Shown here piece after piece: positions 1-10,448 of a stretch of DNA of 35,606 bases (position 1 is the first letter of the stretch; every line of letters starts with the position of its first letter). The notes under the pieces were generated by a model, which was given only the letters and a program-made list of their open reading frames with translations, was not told the origin of the DNA and searched no databases. Location: the NCBI GenBank assembly GCA_004335835.1, contig RWJK01001617.1:381-35986 (forward strand), in the 5' to 3' direction. The stretch comes from Scenedesmus sp. ARA3 (taxonomy: Eukaryota > Chlorophyta > Chlorophyceae > Sphaeropleales > Scenedesmaceae). Both the position numbers and the translations under genes were made by a program.

Positions 1-83
1 TGCACAACTGGACGTGCTCACGTCCAGTCCCAACTTGACGAGCCACATGTCACGTCCAGTTGCATGATGTGCAACTGGACGTG
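1..83. repeat. Alternating inverted-repeat array (CACGTCCAGT)
   Basis: A 10-base word, CACGTCCAGT, occurs four times in alternating orientation. Copies at 7-16 and 19-28 form a hairpin with a 2-nt spacer. Copies inside the 14-nt arms 51-64 and 70-83 form a second perfect hairpin (CACGTCCAGTTGCA and its complement) with a 5-nt loop. The array touches the left edge, so more copies may lie outside. It could be the end of a transposable element or a regulatory palindrome cluster; nothing coding is attached. Confidence 0.8.
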
Positions 84-1250
84 CCTTGACTTGCATCTTG
101 ATTGTCTGGTGATCATAGTGATGAGAGGGTGCCCGGCTTGCTCCGGATGATACCTTGCTTGCTGGTAGCCTGGCAACTCACCTGCAGCTGCGAGATGTTG
201 TGGCATTATTGATGGTGAATCCGTTTGAACCAGTACGCCTGACGATCAGCCTTGAATGCTGTTCATCTGCAGGTGAAGCGGGTGAAGCAGGTGCCGGGGT
301 GCTGCCAGAGGTTGTTACAACAGTTACCGTGTCCGCTGTGCTATGAAGGTAAGTGATGCAAAATCAGACTTGATTGCAGCCACAATGAGAGATCTTACGC
401 GGCCGACGACTGCGTCCGGGCAGAACACGCGCACACGCTTATTCGGCCGATCCCAGTGCTGTGCGATAGAAAGCGACAAGCAGGCTGAAAACAGGTGAAT
501 TTCAGGGTTGATCACCAGATGGCTGTACTGTGCGTGCAACAGATGTCACTCTCGGGCGACCGAAGGGCAAGCAGCACCAGCGCTCCATCACATCACCCTG
601 ATTAGTAAGTGATTACCTCGCAGCACATAGACGGTGTGTGTGCAGCGCGGCCTGAGCGCTCAACCAGATCACACCACAGAACCACGTGCTGAAGTTCTGC
701 CGTAGTTCTGTGCATGCTGCACCACTGCAGCTGTCTGGTGTACTCGGCCGCACTCGGCCGCACTCGGCCAGGCTGGTATCTGGTTGCTGCTGCTGCTCAG
801 TGCTGCTGCTGCTCCTGCTGCGGAAGCAGCTGGCTCGACTGACATACACGTGTGCCAGTTGCCTAAAACTTTTAGGCCCTAAAAGTCACAGTGTGACACA
901 TCAAGATAAAAAGTCTGCATATGCATGCATGCCACGTTGTCAAGGGTGGTCACCAACCTGGCCACGTGACGGTGGCCCCACAAGGCTGTTGCAAGAGCCA
1001 CTGGCAATTGGCACATGTTTGTTCTGCGCCAAGAGGTACGTGGTGCCCACTGCAGCCCGCTTGACTGCCACACTAGCTATACCATAGCTGCATGACTGCC
1101 AGGTCGCCGCGCAATGCGCCAGCAGCTCACACGCACCCGCCATACAGTGCTCAAGCAAGCTTGCTGGTGGCTGTCCCGCTAGACCTAGAGGCAGCACTGC
1201 TGCTAGAGTTGCTGGACACGTTGTGTTGGCTGACCGTTGCTGGTAATCTG
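84..1250. other. Intergenic, no gene recognised
   Basis: About 1.2 kb downstream of the GST gene. Short open frames on both strands have no recognisable motif and mostly lack an ATG. A short 10-nt tandem (ACTCGGCCGC-like, three copies near 741-770) and CTG-rich stretches near 784-820 are seen. I see no RNA gene. This stretch should contain the GST 3' UTR on its right side; I found no convincing TGTAA signal (TTACA on this strand) close to the stop codon. Confidence 0.5.
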
Positions 1251-1687
1251 TCACATCATGGAGTCTTTATCCCAGGGCTGGCAGCGGGGTGAGGCCAGGT
1301 AGGCAGCAATGCGTGGCCGCTGCGCGATGCTGGCCTGGAAGGCCTTGGCCAGAGGGGCAGCCTGCGCCTCAAAATATGGCCTGCAGCACATGCACATGTG
1401 CACAGCACATGGACATTGAGGCATGTGGGGTTCAGCGCAGTGGCATTTGAAATGCTGGCACCAGGCAGCAGACGGCTGCAAAGCGCGGCACTCAAAACAC
1501 AGGCAATACCGCGCTGTAGGAGCATGCACCACGCGCCCAACACGTATCTTGTAGCGCCAGGTGCACATGGTGCGCGAACTAGCAGCTTTGTAAGCTGTGC
1601 TGCCGTCAGTCAGTGTGTCCCATGTCGTCCAGGCCTCGCCTGTATTGCTGCTGTGCTGCTGCGACTGCTGCCAGGCCTCCCCTGTAG

Positions 1688-1742
<55 letters not shown>

Positions 1743-1754
1743 CCTCCCCTGTAG

Positions 1755-1812
<58 letters not shown>

Positions 1813-1997
1813 CATGCTGCTGCTGTTGCTGCTGCTGCGGCGGCGCCTCACCTGTAGTGCTGCTCTGCTGCTGCCAGGTAGTGGTACACCGCCAGGTCAG
1901 CAGCAGTGATGGAGGACCCCACAAGGTAGCCAGGGGCCTCAGGGGTGCCCCCTCCATTCTGCTTCAGGATGTCCTCAAAGTGCTATAGGAAACCAGC

Positions 1998-2037
<40 letters not shown>

Positions 2038-3805
2038 TAGGCACGGTGTTATCATTGTGTTGCACAGTTTCTTAGCAGGTACTGCTGACACGCTGGCAGA
2101 ACATGAAAGTGGGTCAGGGAGCACTGCGCCAGCCCAGCCAGCGCACTTACTGACCATGCCCAGCAGCTGCAAAGACAGCGCTACTTACAAACTGCTGTAG
2201 TGCTACAGCTTGATGGAAACCACAAACAATTGCAGTGTGGGGCCTGCTGCCTGATTGCTGAGCGGCAGGTCTGTGCCTAGACAAAAACAAATGCTGGACT
2301 AATTATGCTCCAGGAATGTCCCTCGCGTCCCACCTGCATGTACTTGGGCAGGCGCTGCTCGCCATACTGCTTCACATACGGCTTGCTTTCTTCCACCTGC
2401 ACAACACAGATGCAGCCGCGGCAGAGCAGTTGAAGGTAGCGGCATGCAAAATTGCAAAATGGGCAACAGGGTGCCACTCAACATCACCGTACGCGTGAGC
2501 TGCAGGCCATATTTCACACCTCCAACCTGCGTTTGAACAGCCCTTGCTGCTGCTACCAGCAGCAACGCACAGCAGCAACACTGCTGCTGTCCCTGCATGC
2601 CGCACCTGTATCTTGTGGCTGGCGTAGAAGTCCTTGGGGTGGAAGGCCAGCCTGCCCTCAGCCACAGCGTCAGTCACCACGGCCAGGATCTGCTCGATGT
2701 GTGCGCGCGACTCAGCATCTGCAGGGCCCCAGCCAAACTTGGTGTTGAGGTAGTTCATGATGACCTGGTGTGGCAAGGATGTTACAGGCGGGGGATGTAA
2801 CAGTCATAACAGACAACGTAATCTTGTTGGTTGGTCCCTTTATGCGCTGATGCTGCTGCGCATCAAGTTACAAACCAACCACATGATGACTGGATTTTCC
2901 AGAGATGTCGAGCAGCGAGTGTAGCATTGCCACCTGTGCATGTAGGCATGTTTCACATGGTTTGCATGGCATGCATACACGTACCAGCCATCATCCCTGA
3001 CAGCAGCAAATACAGCCCAGCATGACTCACATTTGTGCCGCACAGCACAAAGTCTCCCTTCTGCAGCACTGGTGGCGCCCGCACAGGGAAGTGCTTGTTG
3101 CCGCCCTTGAAGCAGAACTGCACAACGCTGTCAAAGCCTGCAGCAGCAAAATTTCAATTATAAAACAGGACACCAAGCTGTAGCAGTTGACCCATGTGCA
3201 GCATGCTAGTGCATGTCGATACGATGGCATTGGCAGCTAGAGTAAATAAAAGGGGCAGCGGCTTGCTGCGCACACAGAACACCCGCTGCTGCCCGCTACA
3301 GCTCCTACTGCCACTGCACTGCATTCATGACAGCTTCGTTGCAGCAATGCCTGAGACACGGTCAGCATGCCTGACTTAGCATCTTCATACAAGGATAATC
3401 AATGTCAAAAACAATTACTGACAGCAAGAGGTGCGGCCTCCCACCCACCTTCCTTGACACCCACATCCTCATATGGCACTCCAGCCTGCAGCCATCAGCT
3501 CCCAGAACCATAATTAGCATCTGTGATACTGGCTAAGACCCGCTGGTGTAAGTGCCTGTGTTTGGAGCTTTCGTCATCTGTGGCTTGCGGTGCTGACCGA
3601 CGTGTGCTCACAGCTGCTGGCAGTTCTATTGTGCTGGGCACAGCACGAGGGGCCAGCCATACCTCTTCGAACACCAGCCTGACGTACTCGCCTCTGCCTT
3701 TGATGCCTGCAGGCACAACACGCGCGTTTGACTTTTGGACATCTGCAGTTGCTTAGCACTGCTACAGCCACTGCCTCCAATGTACGACCCACATCAACAT
3801 GCAGT

Positions 3806-3863
<58 letters not shown>

Positions 3864-3942
3864 AGCCTTCTTTCTGCTGCTCTCACGTACCGGGCCAGTA
3901 CCACAGCTTCCACTCTGCGTTAATAGTATCAGCAGACGCCAT
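1251..3942 (-). CDS. Glutathione S-transferase, sigma-like
   Basis: Conjugates glutathione to electrophiles or acts as a glutathione peroxidase/isomerase, probably in the cytosol. Eight exons splice in phase: 3942-3891, 3706-3663, 3485-3449, 3137-3031, 2764-2606, 2396-2334, 1982-1852, 1380-1251, giving 240 aa, normal for a soluble GST. Thioredoxin-like N-domain: KLWYWPGIKGRGEYVRL at residues 12-28, where Tyr15 lies at the place of the catalytic Tyr of sigma/alpha/mu/pi GSTs; APPVL at 65-69 supplies the conserved cis-Pro; CGTNVIMNYL (77-86) corresponds to the glutathione gamma-Glu binding stretch. C-terminal helical domain: GYLVGSSITAADLAVYHYL and the end IAAYLASPRCQPW are typical GST signatures. 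ATG at 3942 opens exon 1 and precedes a GTACGTGAG donor. Introns carry large CAG runs and a GGCA tetranucleotide. The exact class is an inference; the family is secure. Confidence 0.93.
1635..1852 (-). repeat. Donor-site copies separated by CAG runs in GST intron 7
   Basis: Read in gene sense, the true exon-7 end CACTACAG followed by the donor GTGAGGC (1852/1851) is followed by CAG-rich sequence and then two further copies of CACTACAGGGGAGGCCTGG (near 1757-1737 and 1687-1670) and a more diverged AATACAGGCGAGGCCTGG (near 1649-1632). The copies are separated by perfect CAG runs of 18 units (1755-1808) and 17 units (1688-1738). In each copy the donor GT has become GG or GC, so they look like inactivated duplicates of the exon end plus donor. 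Confidence 0.8.
1997..2037. repeat. (GGCA)n tetranucleotide microsatellite
   Basis: About ten tandem copies of the tetranucleotide AGGC lie just upstream (in gene sense) of the GST exon-7 acceptor at 1983. In gene sense it reads as TGCC units, placed where a pyrimidine-rich tract would be expected. Confidence 0.9.
3807..3860. repeat. (TGC)18 microsatellite in GST intron 1
   Basis: Eighteen uninterrupted TGC units on the plus strand, which are CAG in the sense of the GST gene. It lies about 30 nt downstream of the exon-1 donor at 3890. Confidence 0.95.
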
Positions 3943-5160
3943 AGCAGCAAACGCCTTCCTTCCTCTGATAGCTGAACGCAAGTGACACCTGCAAACGTTC
4001 CGAACTCCGACAGTTGCGTGCATTTGCCAGAGTCGTCACGTGTGGGGCTTTGCTCGCTGATACGTGCGACCTCAACTGTTCGATCCATCGGCTGACAATT
4101 GTGCTGTCCATGTATGTGTGTGACAGGAGTTTTTGTCCAGACATGAACCCAGCTGTCCATGCCACTGTTACAAAGGGTGAAGTTGGTGCACTGTTCCTCC
4201 TAAGATCTGAGCCACTAAGGGAAAGTAAGGAAGCCAGAAAATAAGGCCGCAGCATTACACATATCCTCCTCACCAACTTCAGGGGAAAAAATCCGGAACA
4301 GCTGCAGCCTGGCAACATTCTGGAACAGCTGCAGCCTGGCAACATTCTGGAACAGCTGCAGCCTGGCAATATTCTTTCCCACCACATCTTCCAAACCATA
4401 TCTTCTCCTGCCTTCACTGCACAGACCCAGGCAACAACAATTGACCGCTGCTATCAGCGTAATAGGCTCAGTCGTGCAGCCTCCAGCACAGATACAGTCC
4501 ATCCACATGGTCAGCTGACCACACTGACAGTTGACAGAACAACCGCAGACGATGTCTGAGACGTCCTGCAAGCCCCTCTCACAATGCAGTGCACAATACA
4601 TTCAACAGGTGATGTACTTATGCAGCACACCCAAATGCCTTGCATGCCTGTTTAGATCTAAAATATGCCCTTTCCTTGCTGCACCTGTGCTGCCTCATCA
4701 AGGATGCACAGTGTGTCACACATTTTTGTTCCGATACACAATATGCATGTAAATCAACGACTTTGTGCAGACGCGATTGAGGCATTGCACACTTCATCAG
4801 CTGTGACAGCTGCAGCTCTTTCATTCGACGGTAATGCACCTCAAAGAGATAATCCACCTGCAATACCAACATGTCCTGTCCTGCGATACCAAAAGCATTG
4901 CGACACTACAGCACCTGTAGTACGCAAGCCAGCATATCTACACATGATACAAAACAATACAACGCTCTCCTCTGCAGAATACCCAACAATGTACATGCGA
5001 CCTGCACGTCACCACTGCGATCGGCTACCATCGCAGTTGTTGCTGCGCTGCAGCTCTAGGGCGCCGCCACTGCCGCCGCAACCACCACATCTGCTGCTGC
5101 TGCTGCTGCTGCTGGTGCTGGCGCTGGTGCTGGTTGTGCTGCTAATACCGCAACCAGCCT
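3943..5160. other. Intergenic between BKT and GST; 3 x 27-bp repeat
   Basis: About 1.2 kb between the stop of the ketolase and the start of the GST, both read leftward, so it should hold the BKT 3' UTR and the GST promoter. A perfect-to-near-perfect 27-bp unit starting GGAACAGCTGCAGCCTGGCA is repeated three times at 4295-4321, 4322-4348 and 4349-4375. A plus-strand frame of 181 codons (4665-5210) runs antisense to the BKT 3' end but has no motif. CTG-rich sequence at 5092-5140. No RNA gene seen. Confidence 0.55.
4295..4375. repeat. Three tandem 27-bp repeats
   Basis: Three head-to-tail units beginning GGAACAGCTGCAGCCTGG and ending AAC/TATTCT. The third differs by one base (AATATTCT for AACATTCT). 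About 350 bp upstream of the GST start codon. Confidence 0.95.
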
Positions 5161-7587
5161 TCACTGTGTCGCCTGCTGCAGCGTCCGCTGCTGCCGCCAT
5201 GCGCGTGTGATCTGCTTGGCCTTGGGCAGGTCCCACCAGGGCGCATACGGCCACCTGCAGCAGCAGACGGCAACTTGTAAGATATTGGCTAAAGTCATGC
5301 TGTATGCCCCAATTTGTCTCGGTCCAGTGCCGCTTGCGTACTGCAGTGCTGACCTACAGACCAGGGCCCCCACTCAAATAAAACATGTGACAGTAAATAA
5401 AACAGCCAGATCACAAGCAAGTTAAACACAGCTCTCAAGTGAGGTTCCCCGTCACATTCCCACAACGCAGCCACAACCAGGCTCACCTGTGGTGCTCCCA
5501 GTGGTAGCCGAAGTTGTAGCACTTGAGGAAGCTGAGCCAGGCAGGATCATCGGGCGAGTGGCTTTTCTGCCAGTGCATCACCTCCGCGGCATTGGGCGGC
5601 AGGTGCGGCAGGTAGGTGCCAAAGTAGAACAGCCGGAAGGCTGCCATGATTGGCGCGGCTGCAGTAGTGGAGGCAGCAGCAGCAACAACAGCAGCGCAGC
5701 AGCAGCAGCAAACAACGGTCTGAGGTTGGCCTCACTTGGCGAAGTTGTAAGGCAGCTGCTGGTAATAGTCACGCGCAAGTGAGCATCGCATTGACAACGC
5801 AAGCAGCAGCCAGTCATGCTGGAAGAGCGGCAGCACGCTGTCTGTGTTTGGGTGCCCACCTGCCATGTACACGCAGAGGTTTGCGTAGGGCACGCCTGCC
5901 GCCTGCAGCAGCTGGCTGACGAGGATGATCTTGGCAAACTGCAGCGGCGTGGAGTACTCCAACATGAACCTGGCGGCAGCAGCAGCAGCAGCAGCAGCAG
6001 CGTTACTTGACAAGCCAATGCGTCAGCTGAAGTACCCAGCTGAGGACAGCCATCAAGAGGCAGCAAGAGCACATGTACATGCCAGGCACCAACGAGCATC
6101 ACAGACGCCAATTTCATTCAGCGCTTGATCACTGGCCCAGCCCGTGCACTGCATGCAACTGCCAAGAGCGCCGGCCTCACCTGACGAACCAGGCCAGCAG
6201 GTGTGGGTTGCCGCTGTGGAAGTCTGGGTCCTTGCCGGGCTGCCCGGTGAAGCCGTGGTGCTCCCAGTGCTTGCGGTGCAGCATGCCAAAGTCAAACCTG
6301 GCAAAGAGGGCAACAAAACAAAGGTGTAACAGTGATTAGCACAAGTGGTAATTACTGTCTTCACACTGGCATGACATCATCGAGCTCTAGGGTGACAAAA
6401 CGAAGGTGTAACACTGATTAGCACAAGTGGCAATTACTGTCTTCGCACTGGCATGACATCATCGAGCTCTAGCAGCACTTTAGCACCTCCTAACCCCTGT
6501 GATATGTAACTGCTGAGCATCACAGGCGAGCTGCTGCTCTGCACAGCGACAATGCATGTCAGCAGCTGCTGGCATGTCTGCGCTGTGCTGTGCCGTGCTG
6601 TGCTGCGCTGCGCCCGCGTCCCTCACCATGCGTACAGGCTGATGGCGATGCGCCCGATCCAGTCGTTCAGTGCGCGGTTCCTGCATGGCACCAGGACCAG
6701 CAAACACACGTCAGCAACGTCAGCGATGCCATATCAGTGCTGCCGGCACCAACACTGCCATTTCCAAGCAGCTGGAGCCATGCAGTACACTGCTTGCTGT
6801 TCATGAGTTCAGTCATAACGCCCAGAACCGCAGCTGGCATGCATTTCCTCATACAGTTACGCACTGCTGTTGCTGTTGTAGCAATGCAATTGTGATTCAC
6901 TCACTTGTAGCAGATGGTGCCGTGCATGGCATCGTGTGTGGTGATGAACAGCCCCGTGTTGACAAACTCCAGCAGCAGGAAAGTCCCTGCAATGTCCAGC
7001 CAGGACGACTGCTCAGGCCCAGGGGCCAGCCTGATCTGGAAGCAGCCGTGGTAGAACAGCGCTGCCCAGGCTGCGATGATGCTGCAGGCGATTGCGATGC
7101 CCTTCACGTCATCACGAGGAGGCCTGTGGTTATGGGCAGCACAGGATAATGCAAGCAAGAAGCTGAGGTTGCAGAGGCTGGGTGTAATGAATCGGGCTGC
7201 TCACATGCTCTGGCCAGCAAGAAGCACATCCGTCTGACATTCGTATCAAAGCAAGATTGACGGTGTGATCATGGTTTTGAGATGATTGCAACCCTTAAGC
7301 ATGGCTCGCTGGTTGTTCTCAGCGCATGCTGTCTCGAAATGCAACTGGCAGCCCGCATCAGCCACAGCTTTCAGCAGCAGCAGCAGCTGGAGCAGAAGGT
7401 CCTCGCTCAACGCAGGTCACCTGTACAGCTGCACCACTTCGTTGCCACTGTCTCCCGATGACTCGTCTGGAAGCGGGTACTGAGCCTTCCATGCACTCAA
7501 CCTGGTGTCTGTCTGCTCTTCTGCTGTCCGTCCAGTGTTGCCACCTTTTGAGCCTGGCGACCGCTGCATGCGTAGCCGCGGCGCCAT
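5161..7587 (-). CDS. BKT: Beta-carotene ketolase (BKT/CrtW family)
   Basis: Adds keto groups at C4/C4' of beta-ionone rings (beta-carotene to echinenone and canthaxanthin; with beta-carotene hydroxylase, astaxanthin). A di-iron membrane oxygenase, expected in plastid/ER membranes. Seven exons in phase: 7587-7421, 7123-6905, 6680-6627, 6297-6181, 5969-5860, 5658-5487, 5254-5161, giving 310 aa, close to other algal BKTs. The iron ligands are intact: HDAMH (119-123), HRKHWEHH (154-161) and HWEHHR (275-280). Family signatures GLFITTHDAMHGT, SLYAWFDFGMLHRKHWEHH, KDPDFHSGNP and FRLFYFGTYLPH are all visible. Hydrophobic helices flank them (for example 66-82 and 100-117). ATG 7587 is the first in-frame ATG; a TTTCCTTGCAG acceptor-like site sits 3 nt upstream of it, so a 5' UTR intron is possible. 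The last intron interrupts the Arg codon of the third His box. No broken residue seen, so an active enzyme is expected. Confidence 0.96.
5976..6001. repeat. GCA-run at BKT exon-5 acceptor
   Basis: Eight or nine GCA units on the plus strand, i.e. CTG in BKT sense, immediately upstream of the CCGCCAG acceptor at 5970. Confidence 0.9.
6313..6472. repeat. Tandem 78-bp duplication in BKT intron 3
   Basis: Units 6313-6390 and 6395-6472 are nearly identical (only a few single-base differences, e.g. AACAGTGATT versus AACACTGATT) and separated by 4 nt. Both end with ATCATCGAGCTCTAG. They lie within the intron 6626-6298 and do not change the reading frame. Confidence 0.93.
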
Positions 7588-7971
7588 GATCTGCAAGGAA
7601 ATATCCACATGTTCAAATGCTCGTAACTTTGTACGGAGAGACGCCTGCTGACACAAACGTGGCGTAGTAGTGGCCACGCACGCACAACAAGGCGTTCATG
7701 GCTACGCACCACGAAAAGAGAGCAATCAAGAGTTTTGCGTTCAATAATTCAACGATGATGCAGCGGCTGATGAATAATCGGCCTTGCCAGGAACAGCAGC
7801 AGACACGTGTGGGCGAGAGTCTTGCAGTTGCAGGAACATACAGCAAGATATTGGCGCAGTGCATGCTATCAGCCAACCATCGTGAGGTCCGCAACGGTAT
7901 ATCAGTTACATTACCTCATAGGGCCAACGGTGTCATGGCAGCCTGAGCCACACGACCCCTGCCTGATAACA
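7588..7971. other. Intergenic between SET gene and BKT (BKT upstream region)
   Basis: 384 bp between the stop of the SET-domain gene and the BKT start codon, both leftward. It must contain the BKT promoter and 5' UTR (possibly with an intron, see the acceptor-like TTTCCTTGCAG at 7601-7591) and the 3' UTR of the SET gene. No ORF of note and no clear TATA box. Confidence 0.5.
7906..7910 (-). promoter_or_regulatory. TGTAA polyadenylation signal
   Basis: TGTAA on the minus strand, 62 nt downstream of the SET-gene stop at 7972. TGTAA is the usual poly(A) signal of chlorophyte nuclear genes, and the distance fits. Confidence 0.5.
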
Positions 7972-9080
7972 CTACTCCTGCAAGCCTCGCTGAACAGCTT
8001 GAAGCACGTGCACCGCAGCTTCAAGCAACATTTTTCGTTCCAACCGATACTGCACAGCAGCAGACAGCCTCCTGTCTGCTACAGCAGACTGGCTGCTGCT
8101 GCTGCCTGGTCTCACCTTCCAAGCAAGCTGCCCCTTGTGCAGCCGCCTGCTTATCTGCTGCAGCAGCAGCTGGTCATCAGCAATGCTGGTTGGGAAGCCG
8201 GATAGTTGCGCTTGCACACTCGCCAGCAGCTGCTGGGCACGAGCAAGTGTACTGCCGGGTGTGACCTGTTTGTACTGCCTGAGGTTTGTCCAGCCTGCTG
8301 CTGAAATCACGGAAGCAACAGCAGCATCCACATGTGTGAATTGCAGCGCATCTGCTGCAGCTGCAGCACCTGCTGCTGCCTGGCTCTGGCATTGCGTAAG
8401 CTGCTGCTTGACCTGCTGTGCTGCCTGCTTCACTGCTGTATGGCTCATCCAGTGCACCTGCTGCTGCTGCTGCTGGGTGTGCTCGTCAAAGTGCACCCTG
8501 TCATAAGGGTTTCCAGGTACAACAAAGCCGTACTGCTCCATCAGGTGCCTGCACAGCACCCCGGCACAATGCACACAGGCTGAGTATGGCTCATTGTGCG
8601 ACTGTTGACAGGCATCGCACGCTAGCACAGCTCTACATACGCAACATGCTCTGGGCGCAGTGTGTTAGGACGTGTGCTGGTGTGTTGCACTGCATGTGGC
8701 ACATGAAGTCCCTCAGTCGGTTCACTGCAAGCACACGCCTGCACCGCTGCAGGCACCGGCCTGCTCTGCCACAGCAGGCTGCCTGTGGAGCCTCACCTGT
8801 TATCCTTGTCGCCATACGTGATAAGCACCTCCTGCTGCGCCGGCTGCATGGAGCCAGTGCTGCTGCCGCTAGCAACCTTCTGTTGCTGGCTCAATCCACT
8901 GCTGCTGCTGTACAGGTTGAACTTGCCAGTGTCGTAATCCACAGCATGGTGGCTGGCTGAGCGGCAGGCATGATTGGCCAAGTCCAGCACAGGCACCATG
9001 CCCACCAGCCTGCTGCATACATCAGCAGCTGGTTGCTGCGCTGCACTGTGCGCTGACTGGGGATCCGCAGCTGCGCCCTC

Positions 9081-9136
<56 letters not shown>

Positions 9137-9857
9137 GCGAAGTTTCCAGACAGGCTGTTGATGGAGTGCCCTGCGTAAAAACATATGCATGGGTCGCAGG
9201 TTGCAGGTTTGTCGCAAAGGCTGGCGCGACAGCAGCCGTTCTATGCAAAAAGGTTTGAACCCATGACAGTTGCAAGCCGTCCGCGTGCCAAGGCTGGCGA
9301 TGCTTTTCAAGATGCAACCACAGCAACAGCATATCCGCACTGACCTACTGCAGCTGAGCTTACATAAGTTGGCTGTTAGTTGTGTGGGTGCTGGCTGCTG
9401 ATGCGTATGTTCATTGCTGGGCGCTACTGCTCACCTGTGTCCGCATGACGCCAAAGGCCCGACTCTCTACAGCTGCCACAGCCCACAGCCACTCCTCCAG
9501 GGAGCACCCCTGGCTGCTGCTGCTGCTGCTACTACTACTACAACTGCTGCTGCTGTTGCTGCCAGTTTGCTGTGAGCCGCTGCGGGTGCTGGCCATGCTC
9601 TCAAACGCTGGCTGCACTGCACTGTAGTAAGCCTGGTGCACCTCCTCCTGCCACGCCAGAGCTGTTGCTTGCAGCTGGCCATCCTGCAGCTGCTCAAGCT
9701 CCTGCTCACTCCACAGCAGCAGACCAGCCTGGTCATCCAAGCTTGGGATTAGCTCAGAAGCATATCGACGCCAGAACCCGCCCAGCTGGCTGTCCTGAGG
9801 CTGCCGTACTGCCCACAGCAGCAGCACAGCAAGCTGCATTTCCCAGTGGCTGCTGCA

Positions 9858-9888
<31 letters not shown>

Positions 9889-10009
9889 TACAGCAGGGTG
9901 TGTAGTGCTGGTGGGGTTGCGTCTGGGGCTGGGCTGCAGCCTGGGATGTTGCAGCTGAGCACCAGGTGTAATGGGACTGACACAAGCAGCTCATCATCGT
10001 GGAGTTGCA

Positions 10010-10049
<40 letters not shown>

Positions 10050-10448
10050 TCTCGCTTGGGACAGAGTGTCCTGGTTGCTCGTGGCTGTGCTGCCGTGATG
10101 CTGATTGTGTGGTTCTTCAAGTGTCTGCGGTTTCCTGCGCTGCTGGTGTAGTACAGGATTGCATTGCTGCAAGCTGGTGTCCACGTGGCTACTTGCTGAT
10201 GTAGCCTGAGCAGCAGCAGAAGCATCCACTGCCTGGCGCTGCTGGCTGCTGTTGCGCCGGAACAGGCTGAGGCCCCAAGTGCCCCTGGACACCCTGACTG
10301 CTGCATCTACACCGTATAGACGGCAGAGATCTTGAAGTGTTCTATCTGCATCTTCAATTGTAGCTGCTGCAGCGGAGTTGGTTGCAAAGTGCCTGACACA
10401 CCTGGGCCTGCTGCCCAGCTGGTGCGCTGCGAAGCCTAGGGCACGCAT
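7972..10448 (-). CDS. SET-domain protein lysine methyltransferase (Rubisco LSMT/SETD3-like)
   Basis: Transfers methyl from SAM to a protein lysine or histidine. Exons 10448-9435, 9170-8797, 8548-7972 join in phase to 654 aa. A further 66-nt in-frame segment (8115-8050) has a GTGAGA donor and CTGTGCAG acceptor; removing it gives 632 aa and joins AWK to YRLERK, which fits the family better. The N-terminus MRALGFAAHQLGSRPRCVRHF looks like an organelle transit peptide. RGTWGLSLFRR (about 56-66) resembles the first SET strand, separated by a roughly 80-aa poly-Gln/low-complexity insertion from ELLVSVPLHLVLS. Downstream, LVGMVPVLDLANHA and VLITYGDKDNRHLMEQYGFVVPGNPYD are the core SET motifs, with the Tyr of YGF at the catalytic place. 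A poly-Ser run (9082-9135) also splits the domain. The C-terminus would be the LSMT substrate-binding helical domain. Substrate is not determinable here. Confidence 0.85.
9082..9135. repeat. (CTG)18 run encoding poly-Ser in the SET gene
   Basis: Eighteen CTG units on the plus strand, CAG/AGC in gene sense, translated as about 18 Ser between LETSR and EGAAADPQ inside exon 2. Confidence 0.95.
10011..10046. repeat. (CTG)12 run encoding poly-Gln in the SET gene
   Basis: Twelve CTG units on the plus strand, CAG in gene sense, encoding the poly-Gln of the insertion between SET strands in exon 1. Confidence 0.95.

Noticed and set aside
1606..1957. ORFs with long poly-Ser, poly-Gln or poly-Ala
   Set aside because: Produced by CAG runs in GST intron 7 and its copied donor; not coding.
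4665..5210. Plus-strand ATG ORF of 181 codons
   Set aside because: It is antisense to the BKT 3' end and last exon, ends in Leu/Val/Ala repeats from CTG runs, and shows no motif or splice context.
9572..10098. Plus-strand Cys/Leu-rich ORFs
   Set aside because: Shadows of SET-gene exon 1 on the other strand.
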